Assembly: GCF_012349115.1 (NCBI RefSeq)
Contig: NZ_PQIG01000078.1
Span: forward strand, 1 to 64,000
Direction of reading: 5' to 3'
Source: Rhizobium ruizarguesonis
Lineage (GTDB): Bacteria; Pseudomonadota; Alphaproteobacteria; Rhizobiales; Rhizobiaceae
Length of the DNA: 64,000 bases
Shown: in pieces, positions 16,261-24,589 of the stretch
Layout: every line of letters starts with the position of its first letter
How positions within the stretch are numbered: position 1 is the stretch's first letter
Translations under genes and position numbers: made by a program
The notes under the pieces: model-generated
Told to the model about the DNA's origin: nothing
Databases searched by the model: none
What the model saw: only the letters and a program-made list of their open reading frames with translations

Positions 16261-17721
16261 ATGTCGCTCACCTCCGCCTTGAACAGCGTGCAAAGCATCT
16301 TTAACACTACCGGCCAGCAGAGCAGCGTCGTCTCGACGAATATCGCCAATGTCGGAAATTCCGACTATGTGAGACGGGAGGCGTCGGTTACGACGTCTCT
16401 TTCCGGCGCCCAGGTCGTCAGCATCAGCCGGGCGCAGGAAACGGCGCTGCTTGCCCAGTATCTGCAAACGAATGCCAAGGACAGCGCCCAGCAGACGCTG
16501 GTGACCGGCCTCGAAAGCCTGAAGTCGCTGGTGGGCGGCAATGACTACGAGACCTCGCCGAGTACCTATCTCACGGCATTCCAGCAGGCGCTCCAGACAT
16601 TCGCCACATCTCCGAGCAGCGCGACATCAGCGCAATCGGCCGTGACCGCCGCGCAGGATCTTGGCAATTCGTTGAATACCGCAAGCGACGGCGTCCAGTC
16701 GATCAGAGCCGAGGCCGATGCGGAGATCGCCACACAGGTCTCCACCTTGAATACGCTGCTGTCTGAGTTCGAGGAAGCCAACAATGCGGTCAAGCTGGCC
16801 ACATCGACCGGCACCGATACATCCTCGGCGCTCGACGTGCGTGAAAAGCTGCTGAAGCAGATCTCCTCGATCGTCGGCGTCACCTCCACCGTGCGCGACA
16901 ATAACGATATGGCGCTCTATACCTCTGATGGCACCGTGCTGTTCGAGACCATTCCCCGCACCGTCACGTTCGCGTCGACGGCAACCTACGTTGCCGGAAC
17001 GGAAGGCAATTCCATCTATATCGACGGTGTTACACTCGACGCCGGCGAGGGATCGACGACGAGTGCCTCGGGCAGCCTGCAGGCGCTGCTGCAGCTTCGC
17101 GACGAGATCGCCCCGACATTCCAGGCCCAGCTCGACGAGATCGCCAAATCGCTCGTCCAGGTCTTCTCGGAAACCGACGGCAGCACGAGCGCGCCGGGAC
17201 TTTTCGTGTGGACGACGGCGTCAGGCGCAACCGGGGCAACACCTGCCGCTTCCGACGATACGACAGGGATCGCCTCCACCATTTCGGTCAATCTAGCCGT
17301 CATCACAAGCGAGGGCGGCGATGCGACGAAGCTGCGCGATGGCTCCATCAGCGGCGTCACCGATCTCAACACCGCAGGAGACAGCGGCTTCTCGGACAAT
17401 CTCGACGCCCTGTATCAGGCGCTGACGGAACAGCGCTCGTTCTCTTCCGACGCAGGACTCTCCACGTCACAAAGCCTGACGGACTACGCCAGCGCCTCCA
17501 TCGGCTGGCTCGAACAATATCGAAGCGATGCCACGTCGGCCTCCGAAACAACGGCTGCGGCCTTGTCACGCTCCGACGAGGCCTATTCCAACGAAACCGG
17601 CGTCAACCTCGACGAGGAACTGACGCTGCTTCTCGACATCGAACAATCCTACAAAGCGGCGACGAAGATCCTGAACGTCATCGACGAGATGTTCCAGTCG
17701 CTCCTCGACATAGCGAGCTAG
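16261..17721 (+). CDS. flgK: Flagellar hook-associated protein 1, FlgK
   Basis: This 486-residue protein joins hook and filament. The start has the family pattern MSLTSALNSVQSIFNTTGQQSSVVSTNIANVGNSDYVRR, and the end has the hook-associated coiled segment VNLDEELTLLLDIEQSYKAATKILNVIDEMFQSLL. The central part is variable, as usual. GGAGGG precedes the ATG. The stop codon is two bases before the flgL start, so flgE-flgK-flgL form one operon. Confidence 0.92.
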   Translation: MSLTSALNSVQSIFNTTGQQSSVVSTNIANVGNSDYVRREASVTTSLSGAQVVSISRAQETALLAQYLQTNAKDSAQQTLVTGLESLKSLVGGNDYETSPSTYLTAFQQALQTFATSPSSATSAQSAVTAAQDLGNSLNTASDGVQSIRAEADAEIATQVSTLNTLLSEFEEANNAVKLATSTGTDTSSALDVREKLLKQISSIVGVTSTVRDNNDMALYTSDGTVLFETIPRTVTFASTATYVAGTEGNSIYIDGVTLDAGEGSTTSASGSLQALLQLRDEIAPTFQAQLDEIAKSLVQVFSETDGSTSAPGLFVWTTASGATGATPAASDDTTGIASTISVNLAVITSEGGDATKLRDGSISGVTDLNTAGDSGFSDNLDALYQALTEQRSFSSDAGLSTSQSLTDYASASIGWLEQYRSDATSASETTAAALSRSDEAYSNETGVNLDEELTLLLDIEQSYKAATKILNVIDEMFQSLLDIAS

Positions 17722-17723
17722 TC

Positions 17724-18767
17724 ATGAAAGCATCTTTTGTCTCATCATCAGCGATGCAGAATGTTTTGCGGCTCACCATCAGCCAGTCCCAAAACAAGCT
17801 GCAGCAGGCCTCGACGGAAGCAACGACCGGAACCTACGCCGATATCGGCGTATCCCTCGGCAACGGCGCTGCAAAGTCGATCAATCTCACCAGCGCTATC
17901 GCCCAGGCCGCCTCGTTCAAGGCGAGCAATGCCGTCGTCGAATTGCGAATGGACGCATCGCAAACCGCCCTTTCGAGCCTCAAGGATGCCGGCGACAGCC
18001 TGGTCTCGAACCTGACCGCGCTCCAGGCGAGCCAGGATACGACAAGCATCGCCGTTGCCCTGCAGACGGCGGGCGCCACGATTTCGCAGTTGGTCTCGAC
18101 GGCAAACACGTCGGTCAATGGCGAGTTCCTGTTTGGCGGAACGAACCTCGACAGCCAGCCTCTGAGCGATCAATCCTCGGCGGTCTCGGATACAATCGTT
18201 TCGACTCTGAACGATTATGCAACCGGTCTCGGAAAAGACGTCAACGAGTTGACAGGCGAGGAAATCGGCAGCTTCATCACCGACACGGTCGAGCCGATGT
18301 TCTCCGAGAGCGCCTGGACGGACACTTCCGACGGCTGGTCGACCGCTTCCAGCACCGACATGACGAGCCGGATCAGCCGATCGGAAACCATCACCTCGTC
18401 GACCAACGCCAATTCCGAAGGCATGCGTTATCTCGCGCTGGCATCCGTCGTCTCCGCCCTTTTCGGCCAGGATCTCAGCTCCGACGCACAGAGCACCGTC
18501 GCATCCAAGGCGATCGCCTATGCGGCGCAGGCGACCTCCGGGATCGTGACGCAGCAAAGCGAACTCGGTCTCGCGCAGGAGCGGCTCGAAAAGGCAAATG
18601 ACGCCCTCGACGCTCAATCCACTCTGCTTCAGGGAAACCTCGTCGATCTCCAGGGCGTGGATACCTATGAGGCTTCGACGCTCGTCAACCAGCTGCAGAC
18701 GCAACTGGAAACGGCCTACACGCTCGTCTCGAAACTCCAGAGCCTGAGCCTGGTCAACTATCTCTGA
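17724..18767 (+). CDS. flgL: Flagellar hook-associated protein 3, FlgL
   Basis: The product is 347 residues and forms the second hook-filament junction layer. It begins MKASFVSSSAMQNVLRLTISQSQNKLQQASTEATTGTYADIG, the flagellin/FlgL type N-terminal helix. It contains GEFLFGGTNLDSQPL near residue 135 and ends with a long helix SNMDLQ-like segment followed by LQTQLETAYTLVSKLQSLSLVNYL. A longer open frame exists upstream, but the ATG at 17724 directly after flgK is the natural start. Confidence 0.92.
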   Translation: MKASFVSSSAMQNVLRLTISQSQNKLQQASTEATTGTYADIGVSLGNGAAKSINLTSAIAQAASFKASNAVVELRMDASQTALSSLKDAGDSLVSNLTALQASQDTTSIAVALQTAGATISQLVSTANTSVNGEFLFGGTNLDSQPLSDQSSAVSDTIVSTLNDYATGLGKDVNELTGEEIGSFITDTVEPMFSESAWTDTSDGWSTASSTDMTSRISRSETITSSTNANSEGMRYLALASVVSALFGQDLSSDAQSTVASKAIAYAAQATSGIVTQQSELGLAQERLEKANDALDAQSTLLQGNLVDLQGVDTYEASTLVNQLQTQLETAYTLVSKLQSLSLVNYL

Positions 18768-18778
18768 CGGATTGAAAA

Positions 18779-19153
18779 ATGCGGGAATTCAAGCGGATGC
18801 AAATACCGGCCTTAGCGAGGGAGCCCAACACGACGTGTTCCGAAATCGTGGCGGAAGCGGCCTTCGCGCTTGCTTCCGGCATTATCGATACGATCCCCTT
18901 CGTCGGCAGCAAACTCGACGAGCAACAGACGCGGGCATGGCCGCGATCGGGTGTCTTCACAGATGACGGCGTCGAGATGACGGGTACGCCCCCTGAAATA
19001 TTTGAGCTTTGCGAGCTGCTGGCAGCCCACATCGAGAAAGGCACGTCATTCGACGTATTCGAGGTTTTCCACAAGATTGCGCGCATCGACCGGCTGATCG
19101 ACTGGCGCCATGGCGCAGTGCTGTCACCGGAGCCGCATCCGGTAACGCATTGA
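18779..19153 (+). CDS. Hypothetical protein downstream of flgL
   Basis: This 124-residue product starts 11 bases after flgL and is probably in the same operon. I do not recognise a family. The central part (FALASGIIDTIPFVGSKLDEQQTRAWPR) is mildly hydrophobic and the rest is predicted mostly helical, with no signal peptide. A second ATG at 18797 would give a product starting MQIPALAREP. It may be an accessory factor for hook-associated proteins, but nothing in the sequence proves this. Confidence 0.5.
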   Translation: MREFKRMQIPALAREPNTTCSEIVAEAAFALASGIIDTIPFVGSKLDEQQTRAWPRSGVFTDDGVEMTGTPPEIFELCELLAAHIEKGTSFDVFEVFHKIARIDRLIDWRHGAVLSPEPHPVTH

Positions 19154-19308
19154 CAGAAGGCGCAAAATATCTTCCGAATGGCGGCACGATCACGGCCGCG
19201 CCGCCAGGAAGCATGGCATGGGCTGATCTTGCAAGTGGCTTCTCCGTTGCGGCAATGTGGGCTTTGCCATAGGGGAGATCGAGGGCGATTGTCGAAGGTC
19301 TGCCGGCA

Positions 19309-20202
19309 ATGGTCTTTCAGAGACCGAGTGTGTTGTTAATGTCAAAGCCGCGCGCGAAGCTTCCGTTCTCCGAAGAGACCTTGCAGGCCATGCTGATCCG
19401 CGTGCTTCGCCCGCTGGTCAAGCTTGCACTCGCCTCCGGCTTCAACTTCATCTCTTTTTCGACCGTTCTTCGCCGCCTCTATATCGAGGTTGCGCAGAAG
19501 GAATTCGCGCTGCCGAACAAGAACCAGACGGATAGCCGTATCTCGCTTCTGACCGGCATTCACCGTAAGGACGTCAATCGGCTGCGCGGACAGGTGCTTG
19601 CGGCATCCTTCCTGACCGTCGGCGTTTCGCAGACAAGCCGCATTCTCGCCAGATGGCTCGCCGATCCGTTTTATTGCGATGCGGAGGATCGGCCGAGCGC
19701 CCTGCCCCGGACCTCCAGCGACGGCGGTCCGTCATTCGAGAGCCTGGTGAGCGACATCACCAAGGACGTCCACCCCCGCTCCATCCTGGACGACTGGCTG
19801 GATAAAGGCATCGTCGTTCTCGATCAGAACGGCTGGATTCAGCTCGATCTCTCATCAATCGTCCCCAATGCCGGTGACGAAGCCCGCCGGCATTATTTTA
19901 CGCGCAACCTCCGTGACCATGTGCAGGCGTCGGTCATGAACCTGATGAACGAGCCTCCACCGTACTTTGAACGTGCGGTTCACTACGACGGGATGTCCCC
20001 CGCGCTGGCGGCCCGGCTCGACGAGATTGCGCGCCAGGAAGGAATGGCGCTGCTTCTGAAGCTCAACAAGATCGCCCATCAGGCGATCAAGGACGACCTC
20101 GGAGGCAACAGCCGCTGGATCGCTGGACTCTATGTCATGACCGAGGAGGATGAGGCCGATCTTCAGGCAGACGCCGCCTCCAAGACGGAGACAGACGAAT
20201 GA
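19309..20202 (+). CDS. DUF6502-type protein, possible regulator
   Basis: The product is 297 residues. The N-terminal half (LIRVLRPLVKLALASGFNFISFSTVLRRLYIEVA...RISLLTGIHRKDVNRLR) looks like a DNA-binding helical domain, and I recognise the overall pattern as DUF6502. AAGG lies ten bases before the ATG at 19309; a second ATG at 19339 (MSKPRAKLPFSEE) is possible. The stop overlaps the start of the next gene by four bases (ATGA). DUF6502 genes often precede a DUF5666 gene, which fits here. Function is unknown. Confidence 0.75.
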   Translation: MVFQRPSVLLMSKPRAKLPFSEETLQAMLIRVLRPLVKLALASGFNFISFSTVLRRLYIEVAQKEFALPNKNQTDSRISLLTGIHRKDVNRLRGQVLAASFLTVGVSQTSRILARWLADPFYCDAEDRPSALPRTSSDGGPSFESLVSDITKDVHPRSILDDWLDKGIVVLDQNGWIQLDLSSIVPNAGDEARRHYFTRNLRDHVQASVMNLMNEPPPYFERAVHYDGMSPALAARLDEIARQEGMALLLKLNKIAHQAIKDDLGGNSRWIAGLYVMTEEDEADLQADAASKTETDE

Positions 20203-21275
20203 CCCCGTCGGCGATTTCGAGAAGGCAATTTCTGCTGGCCGGAATAGCGCTTCAAGTCCTGGGGGCCAAGATTGCAGCCGCGCAGCCGACGGGCACCAGC
20301 GATCATGGAATCGGCGGGTCTGGACTTTCCATCCAGGGCGGCGAGAACGAAGATCACGGCATCGGCGGAACGGGCATCGTCGGAACCATCCAGGGCTTTG
20401 GAAGCATCATCGTCAACAACATCCACATACCGTTCAGCGCGACGACACCGATCGAAATCGACGGCCGACGCGTTCACGCTCGTGCGATGAAGGTCGGTCA
20501 TGTCGCCCGGGTGCTGCTGACGGGCGGGCTTGCCGCCCGCATCACGATCGCCAGCGAAGTCCAGGGCCGCATCGACCGGATAGACAAGACCGGCATGACC
20601 ATATTGGGGCAAACAATCGACACAACGGGTGTGGCGACGAAGGGTCTGCGGAAAGGCAAGCGGGTCGCCGTGTTCGGCATCCGCAAACCTGACGGTGCGA
20701 TCATTGCCCGGCGCATCGAGCCCCGCTCCGTTTCCGAAGGCGCCCATGTTCGTGGCGTCCCTGTCAAGAGCAGCAATCGCGTCCTGATCGGCGGCCTTTC
20801 GCTTGGAAGCACGCATGGATACCTGGCCGGCAAGCAAACTCTCGTGCGTCTCAAGGCTGTCGCCGATCGATTGATCATCACGCGCATTCAGGCTGAACCC
20901 GTGGTGCCGGGCCTCAAACGTGGCATCGTCAACCTCGAGACCTTCCGGCCGACGGATAAGGACGGGCCGAGCGTAGGACCCAGAGGCTCCGCGCCTGTCG
21001 GCTCGATGCCGCTGTCGCCTGATGGTCATGGCTTCGTCGATGTCGGCGTCCGGGACTCAAGCAGAATGACAGGCTTTCCCGACGGGCGCATTCCGGACGG
21101 CTTCGGTTCGCGACCGCCAGGTGGCCCTTCGGATCGGCCGCCGCCCGATCATTCGCCTTTCGGCAGAGGCGGGCCGGGAGATTTTCCCGCTCCGGACAGA
21201 GGGGGGCCGCCAACGCAGGACGCCCCGCCGCCTGGGCCGCCACCGCCCCCAGGCCCGGGCCCGGGTCCGCGCTGA
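20199..21275 (+). CDS. Exported DUF5666-like protein with proline-rich tail
   Basis: This 358-residue protein starts with a twin-arginine-like signal (SRRQFLLAGIALQVLGAKIAAAQ). The core (residues about 55-260) holds repeated beta-rich segments: GTIQGFGSIIVNNIHIPF, VQGRIDRIDKTGMTILGQTID and a third near VKSSNRVLIGGLSLG. These match the small barrel repeats of DUF5666. The last 90 residues are Gly/Pro-rich and end in a poly-proline/glycine stretch, probably unfolded. It is translationally coupled to the DUF6502-type gene. Glycine-histidine motifs (DHGIGG) occur twice just after the signal. The role is unknown, and a periplasmic or envelope location is inferred from the signal. Confidence 0.75.
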   Translation: MTPSAISRRQFLLAGIALQVLGAKIAAAQPTGTSDHGIGGSGLSIQGGENEDHGIGGTGIVGTIQGFGSIIVNNIHIPFSATTPIEIDGRRVHARAMKVGHVARVLLTGGLAARITIASEVQGRIDRIDKTGMTILGQTIDTTGVATKGLRKGKRVAVFGIRKPDGAIIARRIEPRSVSEGAHVRGVPVKSSNRVLIGGLSLGSTHGYLAGKQTLVRLKAVADRLIITRIQAEPVVPGLKRGIVNLETFRPTDKDGPSVGPRGSAPVGSMPLSPDGHGFVDVGVRDSSRMTGFPDGRIPDGFGSRPPGGPSDRPPPDHSPFGRGGPGDFPAPDRGGPPTQDAPPPGPPPPPGPGPGPR

Positions 21276-21294
21276 AAACGCTGTCACTCCCACG

Positions 21295-21323
21295 TTGACA
21301 AATGGGAAATTTTCCCATTTATT
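21295..21323 (+). promoter_or_regulatory. Promoter with a palindrome in its spacer
   Basis: A consensus -35 TTGACA (21295-21300) is 17 bases from a -10-like TTTATT (21318-21323). The spacer is almost entirely occupied by a perfect palindrome with arms AAATGGGAAA and TTTCCCATTT (21300-21320, one-base centre). A repressor bound there would cover the promoter. Confidence 0.5.
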
Positions 21324-21366
21324 GCTCATGCGAATTCTGCTTCGGGTGATTCCAGGGAGGGTTTGC

Positions 21367-21407
21367 CGATTGGCTAACGTGTCCGCCCCACACCCGCTAG
21401 CCAATCG
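21367..21407 (+). promoter_or_regulatory. Long hairpin in the leader of a small gene
   Basis: Perfect 10-base arms CGATTGGCTA (21367-21376) and TAGCCAATCG (21398-21407) enclose 21 bases. The structure lies between the promoter and the small gene at 21532, within a leader of about 200 bases. It could act on the RNA as a regulatory stem or on DNA as an operator. Confidence 0.45.
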
Positions 21408-21531
21408 TTTGATTTTCAATCGTTCTGAGACTGTCAAACCCATGCTCCTGAGTCATCGCGGGGATGGCCCATCCCGTAGGCTTGATGGCGCCATCCGAAC
21501 CAAACCGTTATCGCCCAAGAGGAATCAGGAA

Positions 21532-21780
21532 TTGTTTTTGCTGGAACGCGAGCCGGACATGTCGATGGAAATGGAGCAACCGACGGTCGTTACAACCTGG
21601 GAAAATCGAGCGCAAATCATCGAAATCATGAGCATCGCGCTAAAGACGAGCCAAGAATTTCAGCATCTTTGGCAGAGCAGCGGCGGAACGGGCCGGCTCA
21701 GTCAAGACGACACGGATAAACTGATCGCGCTGCTGCGGCAGATCGGCGACCTTAACGAAATGCTCATGCGATTGGCCTGA
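21532..21780 (+). CDS. Small hypothetical protein
   Basis: The preferred start is a TTG at 21532 with AGAGGA eight bases before it, giving 82 residues. The first ATG, at 21559, would give 73. The product is acidic and probably helical (ENRAQIIEIMSIALKTSQEFQHLW, then LSQDDTDKLIALLRQIGDLNEMLMRLA), with no signal or membrane segment. I do not recognise a family. It has its own promoter-like sequence and a long structured leader, which suggests it is regulated on its own. Confidence 0.5.
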   Translation: MFLLEREPDMSMEMEQPTVVTTWENRAQIIEIMSIALKTSQEFQHLWQSSGGTGRLSQDDTDKLIALLRQIGDLNEMLMRLA

Positions 21781-21825
21781 AAAGCGTCGATACTCGAGTA
21801 ACAGCGCCAAGCATGTTCCGAGATG

Positions 21826-22239
21826 TCAAAACTCCCATGGGGAGATCAACTGAAGGCCCGTGGTCGCAAAATCGCCCAGATTTCGCGTCGCAAGTCGACC
21901 ACCATTGACCCGTGCAATAGCGGCGATCATGCCATCCGGCGCTGACATCCCGCGCCCCTGACGAGCGGCCGAACCCAAAATGTCGCCATAAGCAAGAGCG
22001 GCCTCTTCGGTCAGACCAAAAATCCGGCCTGCAAAGCGACGACGCCAGTCGGACAGTCCCTGCTCGAGGCGTTCGGCTCGCTGATCAGGCCGGATCTTCT
22101 GGATACCGAAAGCGATCTCGGCAATCGTTACCGTCGGCAGAGCCAATTCAGCATCATGGCGGACGAGCCATGCGATCACGGCTTCATTGGGAGATTTTCT
22201 CAAAGTTTCCGAAACAATGTTCGTATCGAGAAAAATCAA
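21826..22239 (-). CDS. PIN-domain toxin, FitB/VapC type
   Basis: This 137-residue PIN RNase has catalytic acidic residues in MIFLDTNIVSET (D5), in VTIAEIAFG near residue 41, in SAPDGMIAAIA near residue 101, and in TRNLGDFATTG near the end. It is encoded after, and overlaps by four bases, an RHH-type antitoxin gene. It is the second PIN toxin of the window but clearly different from the first in sequence. Confidence 0.92.
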   Translation of the reverse strand: MIFLDTNIVSETLRKSPNEAVIAWLVRHDAELALPTVTIAEIAFGIQKIRPDQRAERLEQGLSDWRRRFAGRIFGLTEEAALAYGDILGSAARQGRGMSAPDGMIAAIARVNGGRLATRNLGDFATTGLQLISPWEF

Positions 22240-22484
22240 AGCTCGATGCCCTTATGAACCTGCCTGCCTTCCTTGATAACGGCCTCAAGGTCGATGTCCG
22301 TCCCGCTTTGCTGCGAAAGCCTGGCATAGAAGGACGCAGCCGGCTCTCTTCCGGCTTCGCGTATTTCATACGATTCGAGGGCCCGTTCGACAATGTCGGC
22401 TATCGAGCGGTTTTCACGGCGGGAAAGCCGGTGAGCAAGATCACGCGCTTTTGCGCTCCGTACAGAAAGCTGAGGTTCGGCCAT
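22236..22484 (-). CDS. Antitoxin, FitA/VapB (ribbon-helix-helix) type
   Basis: This 82-residue antitoxin begins LSVRSAKARDLAHRLSRRENRSIADIVERALESYE, a DNA-binding Arc-like segment of the plasmid-stabilisation antitoxin group. Its C-terminal tail (DIDLEAVIKEGRQVHKGIEL) should bind the PIN toxin. AAGGAG precedes the ATG. A promoter with overlapping palindromes lies just upstream. Confidence 0.9.
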   Translation of the reverse strand: MAEPQLSVRSAKARDLAHRLSRRENRSIADIVERALESYEIREAGREPAASFYARLSQQSGTDIDLEAVIKEGRQVHKGIEL

Positions 22485-22506
22485 TCCGATCTCCTTTACG
22501 ATGGGA

Positions 22507-22548
22507 TATAAAGCCGTTAGCCATCAAGATGGCAAGTGATGGCTTGAT
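22507..22548 (-). promoter_or_regulatory. Promoter and operator of the FitAB-type operon
   Basis: On the minus strand TTGCCA (22530-22535) and TTTATA (22507-22512) are exactly 17 bases apart. Two palindromes overlap this promoter: GCCAT-CAAG-ATGGC (22520-22533) and ATCAAG-N14-CTTGAT (22523-22548). The arrangement is that expected for autorepression by the antitoxin-toxin complex. Confidence 0.5.
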
Positions 22549-22722
22549 AGCATGGCTTTCGCAAATCATCAACCCAATTTTGGACGGTTCCCTGGACCTT
22601 CAAGAGCTTGCTAAGCTCCGATGTCAAAAGAATTAACCATATTTCAGTGTTCTTGGCCAAATAATGCCATACGTAGATCAGGCCTCTCGAAGTAGAGAAG
22701 CCAAAGTTATTTGGAGACAGTC

Positions 22723-24540
22723 TTGGCATTCACTATTGCTCGCAGCTTGGTGGCGTTTGGTGTCGCCGTTTCAGCTGGCCTTTTCATGTCAATCGGTTTG
22801 CAGCAATCGGCGCTCGAACGGCTGAAGGTCAATGGTCCGGTCTACGAACAGGTGGTCTACGGCAAGGATTTGATCGCCGATATTCTACCGCCGCCTCTGT
22901 TTGTGGTCGAATCCTACATGCTCTCCTTTGAGGCGAGCAAATTTCCCGAACTCACCGACACCAATCTTGCCAAGATCGCAAATCTCAAAGCCGCTTACGA
23001 CGACCGCCGCGCCTATTGGAAAACCACCCGGCTGCCGCAAGCTTTGAAGGACGAGCTTGAAAACGATGTCATCGCCAAGGGCGATGCATTCTGGGGAGTG
23101 ATGAACCGTGAGATCATCCCGGCCTTGAATGCCAGGGATGAAGACAAGGCACATGGTGCGATCGAGCAGCTGCGCGTCGCCTTTCATTCGCATCAGGACG
23201 CGGTCGAGAAACTCGTTGCCAATTCCGACGCCTTCCTGAAGGGCGAGGAACGCAATGCGGCCTCGGAGATCGTGACCTGGACGATCTATGCCGGCGCTGC
23301 GGGCTTCGGATCGTTCGGGCTATTGCTGGTAGGGCTCTATCTTCTGCGACGCCGGGCGATCGTACCGCTCGATGGTATGAAGGCCTATATGGGCAATCTT
23401 GCTGAAGGCGATTTTTCGACTGACGTTCCCTACGCCAACCGTTCCGACGAGATCGGAGCCATGTCCAAGGCCGTCGCGGTATTCCGCCGCAACGCGCTCG
23501 AGCGGCAGGACGCACAGAAGCGTGAGATCGCACTTCGCGATGCGGAATTCGAGCGTGAACGCAGCCAGCTGGCCGAAAAGGCCGCCGAGGAGCAGATCCG
23601 AGAAACGGTGATCGATCAGCTGACATACGGACTGGAACAGCTATCGACTGGCAATCTCGATTGCCGGATCAAGACACCCTTCGCCGCTGCCTACGAGACT
23701 TTGCGCGCGAAGTTCAACGACAGTATGGACGCGCTTTGCGCTTCGATGGCTGAGATTGCCCAGACCTCCAAGCAAGTGGGCAGCTCCTCGGCTGGCATCA
23801 CAGATGCAGCCGACAGTCTTGCGTCGCGCACGGAACAGCAGGCCGCAATGCTCGAAGAGGCGACAGCCGCGCTCGATGAAATGAATATCAAAGCCAAAGA
23901 TGCCTCCGACCATGCCGGCAGGGCGACAGGCATGATGGCTCAGACCCGCACCAGCGCCGAACATTCGGCAGCCGTCGTTCGCGAAGCCATCGCCGCCATG
24001 GAAAAGATCGAAGGCTCATCCTCCCAGATTGGCGCCATCGTCAATGTCATCGATGAAATCGCCTTCCAGACCAATCTTCTGGCGCTCAACGCCGGGGTTG
24101 AAGCAGCGCGCGCCGGCGAAGCAGGCAAGGGTTTTGCCGTGGTCGCGCAGGAAGTGCGTGAACTTGCCATGCGCTCGGCCAACGCCGCCAAGGAGATCAG
24201 ATCTCTGATCTCCACCTCCTCGGCCCAGGTCTCCACCGGGGTGGAGCTCGTCAACCGAACCGGCAAGGCGCTCCTGGAAATCGAAGGGCAAGTCGAGCGG
24301 GTTGCCGGCCTGATCGCCCGCATCGTTTCGGTGTCCTCCGAACAGGCGGTAGCGATCAACGAGATCAACGCCTCCGTCAACGCGCTCGATCAGGTAACCC
24401 AGCGCAACGCAGCCATGGCGGTCGAAACTGCCTCGGCCTGCCGGGCGCTCGGCAGCCAGACACAGACACTGGAGGGGGTCGTCAACCGCTTTCAGGTCGA
24501 TGCGGGAGCCGGCACGTCCAGACCGCAGAAAGCTGCTTGA
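22723..24540 (+). CDS. Transmembrane methyl-accepting chemotaxis protein
   Basis: This 605-residue chemoreceptor has a first membrane helix at residues about 3-23, a helical periplasmic domain of roughly 160 residues, a second membrane helix near residues 190-210 ([21 protein letters not shown]), a HAMP domain and a cytoplasmic signalling domain. The tip [22 protein letters not shown] is conserved. It starts at TTG 22723 because GGAGA lies six bases before it. Unlike the other receptor in the window it has no C-terminal CheR pentapeptide (ends PQKAA). The ligand is unknown. Confidence 0.92.
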   Translation: MAFTIARSLVAFGVAVSAGLFMSIGLQQSALERLKVNGPVYEQVVYGKDLIADILPPPLFVVESYMLSFEASKFPELTDTNLAKIANLKAAYDDRRAYWKTTRLPQALKDELENDVIAKGDAFWGVMNREIIPALNARDEDKAHGAIEQLRVAFHSHQDAVEKLVANSDAFLKGEERNAASEIVTWTIYAGAAGFGSFGLLLVGLYLLRRRAIVPLDGMKAYMGNLAEGDFSTDVPYANRSDEIGAMSKAVAVFRRNALERQDAQKREIALRDAEFERERSQLAEKAAEEQIRETVIDQLTYGLEQLSTGNLDCRIKTPFAAAYETLRAKFNDSMDALCASMAEIAQTSKQVGSSSAGITDAADSLASRTEQQAAMLEEATAALDEMNIKAKDASDHAGRATGMMAQTRTSAEHSAAVVREAIAAMEKIEGSSSQIGAIVNVIDEIAFQTNLLALNAGVEAARAGEAGKGFAVVAQEVRELAMRSANAAKEIRSLISTSSAQVSTGVELVNRTGKALLEIEGQVERVAGLIARIVSVSSEQAVAINEINASVNALDQVTQRNAAMAVETASACRALGSQTQTLEGVVNRFQVDAGAGTSRPQKAA

Positions 24541-24589
24541 GGTGTGATCAACAGTCGAAACTGATCCCGCCTCTGCCTGTTTGATCGCC

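Noticed and set aside
17208..17723. Upstream extension of the flgL frame
   Set aside because: It overlaps flgK entirely; flgL starts at 17724, where the conserved N-terminal helix begins.
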